This document shows positions 59,060 through 64,000 of a stretch of 64,000 bases of DNA, piece after piece. Position numbers and translations under genes: made by a program. Origin of the DNA: Halonotius roseus (GTDB lineage: Archaea; Halobacteriota; Halobacteria; Halobacteriales; Haloferacaceae); contig NZ_SESI01000001.1 in NCBI RefSeq assembly GCF_006861655.1, forward strand, positions 880,328-944,327. Direction: 5' to 3'. The first letter of the stretch is position 1. Each line of letters opens with the position of its first letter. The notes beneath the pieces are model-generated. The model saw only the letters and a program-made list of their open reading frames with translations. It searched no databases and had not been told where the DNA came from.

Positions 59060-59692
59060 TCACTCCTCATCGTCCCGCCACAGCCGCAGTGCGACGACGC
59101 CGAAGCCGGCGAGCATCAACAGCAGCCGCTCGCCGGACTGCACCAGATGGAAGATCCGATCGACGTTTTCCGGTTCCGCACCCCGATTCGGGTCGACACC
59201 GGTGTAGTAGTGGGTGGTGGCGGTCGTCCCCTCGACGGTGCCGCCGCCGGGGCTGAGATCGACAAACGTCTGGAGCAGGCCGCGCTGCGTCGAGTACAGC
59301 AGATGGCCCGACAGATCATAGAAGCGATCCTGCAACGGCCAAAACAGATTTACACCGTTGACGACGCCGTCATAGAGGCTGTGGGCGAGAACCATCCCGA
59401 CGAGGCTCACCCACGCCACACGAACCCCATACGTACCCCACCGACGGCGGAGCGTCGACTCCGAGCGAACGGCGACATCCCACCAGAGTACGATCCCGAG
59501 GGCCGCCGGCAACACGAGCGTGTGGAGATACGCCCGGTGGGCCCCGGGCAACCAAAGGCCGAGCAGCGTATCGAGATCAGGAATCGCGGCGACGGCCATG
59601 ACCGTCAGGATCGCCCGGCGGTCGAAGGCGGCTCCGAGCAGGGCTGTCCCGAGCAGCCCCGCGACCGCGATATGGACGAGCGTCGATGGCAT
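59060..59692 (-). CDS. Membrane-bound metal-dependent hydrolase, YdjM/DUF457 type
   Basis: The 210-residue product begins PSTLVHIAVAGLLGTALLG and shows the family's metal ligands in AIPDLDTLLGLWLP, HRAYLHTLVLP, and MVLAHSLYDGVVNG. About four membrane helices surround them. The substrate is unknown. A looser relative lies at 4110-4631. The C-terminal part (from YYTGVDPNRGAEPEN) is a soluble insert followed by a last helix. Confidence 0.8.
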   Translation of the reverse strand: MPSTLVHIAVAGLLGTALLGAAFDRRAILTVMAVAAIPDLDTLLGLWLPGAHRAYLHTLVLPAALGIVLWWDVAVRSESTLRRRWGTYGVRVAWVSLVGMVLAHSLYDGVVNGVNLFWPLQDRFYDLSGHLLYSTQRGLLQTFVDLSPGGGTVEGTTATTHYYTGVDPNRGAEPENVDRIFHLVQSGERLLLMLAGFGVVALRLWRDDEE

Positions 59693-59740
59693 AGCTCACG
59701 ATACGGAGACAGCGGGGAAGGCGGTTTCGGCGACCCCAGA

Positions 59741-60862
59741 CTAATACTGCGGACAGCGAAGCGAGGTCGCGCTCCCGTCGACAAACGGCAGCGTGACGCG
59801 GTCAGCGTCGACAGCGGTGGGTTCGTCAGCAGCCCCGTCGCCCTCAGCGGCCTCGGCGGCGGTCGATCCCACGGTAAACGAGCCCTCAAGCGCGTCGCTG
59901 GCACAGAAGGCCAGCGCGATCGGTTCGCCAACCGAGGGGCTCTCGATCGCCCGCGTCAGCTCCCCGACGGCGTCGCCGTCGACGCGGAGTTCGTCGCCGG
60001 CCGCACAGGGAGCGTCGAGACGAACCCCGAGCAGTTGCTTGCTCGGCCGGCCGCGGTTTTCGACCTTCGAGACGACCTCCTGGCCGATAAAGCAGCCCTT
60101 CTCGAAGTCGACGGCGTGGCGCGCGCCGACCGTGTTCGGGATCTCACCCTGTAGCTCCGAGGCAAACCGCGGCGTGCCGGCCTCGACGGTCAGCGTGTTC
60201 CAGGTCGCCTCGCCGAACGGCGCGGCGTTCAGCCCGTGGTTGAGCAGCGTATCGAAGACGCCGGGCGCGTCGTCGGCCCCACAGATCACCGTATAGCCGT
60301 CCTCGCCGGTCGGGTTGTCGCCCGCGACGACCGTGACGCCGGCGTCGCCCATCGACCCCCGATCGAAGTGGAGTTCGGGTTCGGGCGCGCCCGCGTGGTT
60401 GAGCACCGAGGCGATCTTTTCGGTTGCCGAGGGGCCGTGGATACCGAACACACCGAACTCGGCGGACACGTCGTCGATAGCGACATCCTGCACGAAGATC
60501 TTCTCCGACCAGTCGGCGACCAGTTCTTCAACTTGGGAGGGCGGCGTAAACAACAGCAGCTGCTCGTCGGCGTTGTAGATGTAGCAGTCGGTCTCGATGC
60601 GGCCCTGTGGGTCGAGGACGAAGGCATAACAGCCCTCGCCGTCGCTGTCTGGTACGCGGTTGGTGACGATGTTGTCGACGTAGTCGACGCGTTCGGAGCC
60701 GGTGACCGCGACGATCCCATACCCCTGCTCGATGACGCCGACACCGTTGCGAACCGCCCGGTGGGCGACCGCCGGCCGACCGTAGTGGCTGACGAGCCGC
60801 CGGCCGCCGCGCTCGACGTACGTCGCCCCGAGATCATCGTGGTGGGCTCCCAGCAGTGTCAT
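59741..60862 (-). CDS. YgfZ/GcvT-like folate-dependent protein
   Basis: The 373-residue product has the GcvT fold and the YgfZ signature KGCFIGQEVVSK near residue 255, whose Cys is essential in YgfZ proteins for iron-sulfur cluster assembly or repair. The KxCxxGQE motif and the lack of neighbouring gcvH and gcvP genes argue against a glycine-cleavage T protein. Annotation as aminomethyltransferase would be misleading. A low-complexity tail with acidic repeats follows the fold. Confidence 0.85.
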   Translation of the reverse strand: MTLLGAHHDDLGATYVERGGRRLVSHYGRPAVAHRAVRNGVGVIEQGYGIVAVTGSERVDYVDNIVTNRVPDSDGEGCYAFVLDPQGRIETDCYIYNADEQLLLFTPPSQVEELVADWSEKIFVQDVAIDDVSAEFGVFGIHGPSATEKIASVLNHAGAPEPELHFDRGSMGDAGVTVVAGDNPTGEDGYTVICGADDAPGVFDTLLNHGLNAAPFGEATWNTLTVEAGTPRFASELQGEIPNTVGARHAVDFEKGCFIGQEVVSKVENRGRPSKQLLGVRLDAPCAAGDELRVDGDAVGELTRAIESPSVGEPIALAFCASDALEGSFTVGSTAAEAAEGDGAADEPTAVDADRVTLPFVDGSATSLRCPQY

Positions 60863-60973
60863 GCGGAGGCGAAGACGCCGCGGAAGTAAAACAACGGCGG
60901 AGGGCCGAGGTCAGCGATCGCCGACCACGGACGGCGACCGCGGTCGTCGCGGTCGGTCGCGGTCAGTCGCCCC

Positions 60974-61276
60974 TCACAGGCCGAGTCGATCCCGGAGTAT
61001 CTCAAGCAGCGAGGGCTCTGCTGGGTCGGCATCGGTGGTCGGATCAGGGACGACCGTGTCGGCCGGCCGGATCCGAACCGTGCCGTTGTCATCGCTGACA
61101 ACGATCAGCCCGTCGGCTTTTAGCTCGGATAACGCCGACTCGATGTGGTCGATGTCAGCCCCGACGGCGGCCCGGAGTTCAAGCACGGTCATCCCCTCGC
61201 CGGCGCGGTCAACAAGCGCGTCGAGAACGTCGACCTCGACGGCCGGTCGATCACGGTAGGCGGGCTTGGCTCCCAT
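60974..61276 (-). CDS. Small winged-helix DNA-binding protein (DUF6432-like)
   Basis: The 100-residue protein has a winged helix at about residues 13-60 (DVLDALVDRAGEGMTVLELRA, HIESALSELKADGLIVVS) with a wing reading DNGTVRIRP. A disordered proline/aspartate stretch and a short C-terminal helix (SLLEILRDRLGL) follow. It resembles a haloarchaeal family annotated as DUF6432 or MarR-like. ATG 61276 is preferred over a GTG at 61282. A target cannot be named. Confidence 0.7.
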   Translation of the reverse strand: MGAKPAYRDRPAVEVDVLDALVDRAGEGMTVLELRAAVGADIDHIESALSELKADGLIVVSDDNGTVRIRPADTVVPDPTTDADPAEPSLLEILRDRLGL

Positions 61277-61459
61277 CGGCACACCCTACCACGGGAATCG
61301 GTTTACATCTACCGCCGGGGTCAACCATCCCCGACCGCGGCCGCTTGGAGACCGCCGCTCCCGCCACCCGGGCGCGGCCGCTTGAACGCCGCCGACAGCG
61401 TCAGACACGCGACAGACAGATGGAGTAGCTTTTTGTTGAGTAGGTTGGTACAGACGGTA

Positions 61460-62482
61460 ATGGGACTCCGGTGTCTACTCGGTCACGATTTCGACGACCC
61501 CGAGTTGCGACGGGAACGCGAGGAACAAGGCAACGAAGTCGTCGTCACGGTCAGCGAGGAGAAAACCTGTACTCGCTGTGGGTACACCAAGACCGTCAGT
61601 GAGAACAAGGAGGTAACCTCGATCGAACAGCTCGCCGAAACCGCAGACAGCGAGGCGACGACCGGTGGCGACACCGAGGCGACGGCCGGCGGTGACGCCG
61701 GTGCAGCAGCCACGACCGACACAGGGTCGACCACAGCCGGTAACGGCGAGACAGCCACGCCGGAGCCATCGACCGCTGCCGATCAGGCCGCCGACGCCAC
61801 GGCTGCCGGGGGCGACGCCACAGCCGACGACGCGGAGCTACTGGATGACGACGAAACGACACCGGCGTCGACGGAGCCGACGGCGACAGCGGACGCCACC
61901 GAGGAACCACCCGCCGACGACCACAAGGGGTCGGGAGCAGCCGACGACAGCGAGCCGCAAGCAGCCGACGACGAGCCACAGGCGGCCGACGACGACGGGA
62001 TCATTCTCTCGACGACTGACGACGAAGCCGACGAAACGGCCGACGAGGAACGCGAGGCCGAGCCGCGTGAGGCCGGCGAGTGGGAATGGCCGGAACACGA
62101 GACGGATCCGGAGACATCAGCCCACGAGTGGCCCGAGCAGTCCGGCGACGACGAGGGGTACGACGCCGAGACACCGCCGGACGAACAGCCCGACGAGGTG
62201 AGCTTCAGCGGCGGCTTTACCCCCGAGGCCACCGCCGAGGCGGTCGACGAGCAGGGCGGAGCCGACAGCCAGGCCGACGAGGAGGTCATCGAGGAGCCGG
62301 CCGACGCGGAGCTGACGAAGGCCGGCGAGGCCGCGCTGTATGAGCCGACCGTCGACGACATCAACACCGAGTTCTACTGTCCGGAGTGTGGCTTCACCCG
62401 CCACGCCGGGGCGTCGTCGATGCGCGCCGGCGATATCTGTCCGGAGTGCCAGCGGGGCTATATCGCCGAACGAGAGCTGTAA
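61460..62482 (+). CDS. Acidic protein with N- and C-terminal zinc ribbons (DUF7093-like)
   Basis: The 340-residue product starts MGLRCLLGHDF with a CTRCGY ribbon at residues 37-41. A long, very acidic, low-complexity middle (about 60-300) follows, rich in Asp, Glu, Thr and Ala. It ends with a second ribbon reading CPECGFTRHAGASS and ICPECQRG. The C-terminal ribbon resembles DUF7093-type haloarchaeal proteins. The disordered acidic middle is unusual for its length. Function is unknown. A DNA- or RNA-associated role is possible. Confidence 0.7.
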   Translation: MGLRCLLGHDFDDPELRREREEQGNEVVVTVSEEKTCTRCGYTKTVSENKEVTSIEQLAETADSEATTGGDTEATAGGDAGAAATTDTGSTTAGNGETATPEPSTAADQAADATAAGGDATADDAELLDDDETTPASTEPTATADATEEPPADDHKGSGAADDSEPQAADDEPQAADDDGIILSTTDDEADETADEEREAEPREAGEWEWPEHETDPETSAHEWPEQSGDDEGYDAETPPDEQPDEVSFSGGFTPEATAEAVDEQGGADSQADEEVIEEPADAELTKAGEAALYEPTVDDINTEFYCPECGFTRHAGASSMRAGDICPECQRGYIAEREL

Positions 62483-62627
62483 CACCGCCGGCGTGACCGT
62501 GAGATAAACAAGCCTGCGTCCGTAGTTCTGTGTAGCACCCACCCGTCATGTTCAACCGTGTGTCTTGCCGACCACCCGCGTCCGCGCCCGCCGAGCGGCG
62601 ACACCGCCTCACGCCAGGTGGTCGGTG

Positions 62628-63812
62628 ATGCTGCCACGGCTCAAACTCCAGGTTGCGACCAACACCAAGGAGTTCACGATCGGGTTTGTGGTTCTCGGGG
62701 TGGTGTTACTGCTTGGGTCGGGCTACGTGTTTCTGACGCCGCCGGTCGAGGAGCCGGCGAGCCAGCCGGAGCCACAGCCTGCTCCGGGGCCCGAAACCGA
62801 GGAGTTCGAGGCGTTCTTTCTCGACGTTGAGCTGATCGACAGCGCGGTCGTCAAGACCGCATCCAGTGAGCTGCGACCGACGATCTCCGGGCCAAACCAG
62901 CGGGCCTACGAGGAGGGCGAGGTGATCACCCGCGCGCCGGCGTACTTCTATCGGTACACCCCCGATCTCACGTTCAATGTTACCGCCACCACAACGAAGA
63001 ACGTCAGCGTCGATCTCACCACCCGGCTCATCCGCGAGGAGGAGGTTGTGACCGACCGCGAGGATGCCGACAGCGAGATCGTGTACACGAACGATCGGCT
63101 GCTCATGTATCGGCAGGATACGGTCACCGACGGCCGGGTGACAAACCGCCGTGCCTTCGATGTCCGGAATGATCTTGAGCGGCGAGCCGACGAGGTGGCG
63201 GCCGACTTCCCGTCGTCGACAACCTCGCTCAACACCCAGCTGATACTGACCGTCGACTACGAAACCGAGCCGATCAACGGGACGGCCTACAACGGGACGC
63301 TCAACATGACGCCCTCGCTTGAATCCAACAACGACGCCTACTGGATTACCGGCGATCAACAAGCCAACGTCTCGGAGACCCAAACCCGAACGATCGAGCC
63401 GGCGGAGACAGCCGATCCGGCCGGGGCGGGTCAGCCGACCGAACCGAGCGAACCCACACGGGGCGAGCCGAATATGGGGCTGGTCGCGCTGCTGGCGATG
63501 CTTGGGTTGGTCGCCGTTGCCGGCGGCGGGGCGATCGCGGCGAAAGCCCCACAGCTTGACGAGGCGGAGCTCAAAACGGAGATCGCCCACAACCAGTACA
63601 GCGAGTGGATCTCGGAGGGCGAGCTGCTGTTGGATTCCGACAACGAGTTTGTCTCGGTCAACTCCATCGAGGATCTGGTCAACGTCGGCATCGACGCCAA
63701 CAAGCGTGTCATCTACGATCCCGACCTCTCGGTGTACACCGTCGCTGATGGCGACGTGACCTACTACTACACCACCGAGCCCGCCAGCCTCCAGCGGTGG
63801 ACCCACCTCTGA
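62628..63812 (+). CDS. DUF5305 membrane protein
   Basis: The 394-residue product has an N-terminal helix (about residues 14-36, GFVVLGVVLLLGSGYVFL), a large extracytoplasmic domain to about 270, and a second helix at about 283-303 (MGLVALLAMLGLVAVAGGG). A short cytoplasmic tail ends it. This is the layout of the DUF5305 family, often found with signal-peptidase-like genes in haloarchaea. Its function is unknown. ATG 62628 is chosen because it gives the anchor helix directly; GTG 62625 is possible. Confidence 0.75.
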   Translation: MLPRLKLQVATNTKEFTIGFVVLGVVLLLGSGYVFLTPPVEEPASQPEPQPAPGPETEEFEAFFLDVELIDSAVVKTASSELRPTISGPNQRAYEEGEVITRAPAYFYRYTPDLTFNVTATTTKNVSVDLTTRLIREEEVVTDREDADSEIVYTNDRLLMYRQDTVTDGRVTNRRAFDVRNDLERRADEVAADFPSSTTSLNTQLILTVDYETEPINGTAYNGTLNMTPSLESNNDAYWITGDQQANVSETQTRTIEPAETADPAGAGQPTEPSEPTRGEPNMGLVALLAMLGLVAVAGGGAIAAKAPQLDEAELKTEIAHNQYSEWISEGELLLDSDNEFVSVNSIEDLVNVGIDANKRVIYDPDLSVYTVADGDVTYYYTTEPASLQRWTHL

Positions 63813-63816
63813 TCGA

Positions 63817-64000
63817 CTACTGGTAGCCGTCCAGCATCCGCTCGACGTATTTGGCGATCACGTCAACCTCGACGTGAACTGGGTCGCCGACGGACTTTGC
63901 CTGAAGCGTTGTGAGCTCGTATGTCGTCGGGATGATCGCCACCTCGAAGTAGCCGCTGTCGTGGTCGATATCGGCGACCGTCAGCGAGATCCCGTCGAGA
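63817..64000 (-). CDS. ribE: Riboflavin synthase alpha subunit, C-terminal part
   Basis: This is partial: the window edge cuts the gene and only its last 61 residues are present. The frame, read on the minus strand, begins LDGISLTVADIDHDSG and ends EVDVIAKYVERMLDGYQ, then TAG. LDGISLTV and VDVIAKYVER are conserved near the C-terminus of trimeric riboflavin synthases. The enzyme turns two molecules of dimethylribityl-lumazine into riboflavin. Only the last barrel and the C-terminal helix are seen here. Confidence 0.88.
   Translation of the reverse strand, partial: LDGISLTVADIDHDSGYFEVAIIPTTYELTTLQAKSVGDPVHVEVDVIAKYVERMLDGYQ

Noticed and set aside
1-64000. tRNA or rRNA genes
   Set aside because: No cloverleaf with a TTC-type arm and no rRNA-like stretch was found by eye. 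A covariance search would be needed to exclude a short one.

Overview
The window is a piece of a haloarchaeal (class Halobacteria) chromosome. The evidence is high GC with short AT-rich promoters, strongly acidic proteins, archaeal information-processing genes (RpoL, RpoP, L37Ae, aIF2-beta, deoxyhypusine synthase, KEOPS Pcc1, prefoldin beta), a halocyanin, and several twin-arginine lipoproteins with a lipobox. I cannot name the genus from sequence alone. No rRNA, tRNA, CRISPR array or intact transposase was seen.

Region 1 (about 1-34900) is a large cell-surface glycan region. It holds a dolichol-phosphate-type glycosyltransferase, a duplicated GT4-GT2 gene pair, a further GT2, a Wzx-like flippase, NAD(P)-dependent sugar epimerases and a Gfo/Idh/MocA oxidoreductase. 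It also holds the set needed to make UDP-GlcNAc (glmS, glmM and two GlmU-like nucleotidyltransferases). Mixed in are unusual surface-type proteins: two paralogous right-handed beta-helix proteins, a lipoprotein with two LamG domains, and a five-bladed-propeller (GH43/GINT1-like) protein. A GH15 glucoamylase, a sugar dehydrogenase lipoprotein and a halocyanin complete it. A lower-GC island with an unrecognised gene lies at about 6050-7170.

Region 2 (about 35000-45500) is housekeeping genes (cold-shock protein, UDG-like protein, rpoL, hisF, dys) interrupted by what look like three toxin-antitoxin-type modules: a divergent TumE-like/HTH pair, a Doc toxin with a tiny acidic partner, and a TumE-TumA operon. 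Two of the three have clear inverted-repeat operators. A GH13 alpha-glucosidase and a lone iron-type ABC ATPase follow; the ATPase promoter carries a DtxR-like palindrome.

Region 3 (about 45500-50300) has a structured intergenic element, purL, and the archaeal cluster rpl37ae-rpoP-pcc1-pfdB-DUF3194. Its L37Ae has no zinc-finger cysteines.

Region 4 (about 50400-58100) is a rhodanese-MBL fusion followed by a tight minus-strand cobalamin late-pathway operon: HAD phosphatase, cbiB, cobS, cobY, cobD, cobA, cbiP. The HAD gene is a candidate for the alpha-ribazole-phosphate phosphatase, for which no other gene is seen here.

Region 5 (about 58100-64000) holds aIF2-beta fused to a TRAM domain, a DUF457 membrane hydrolase, a YgfZ/GcvT-like protein, a winged-helix protein, a double zinc-ribbon acidic protein, a DUF5305 membrane protein and the 3' end of riboflavin synthase. 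Two copies of a dispersed element of about 110 bp with terminal inverted repeats lie at 43720 and 58088.
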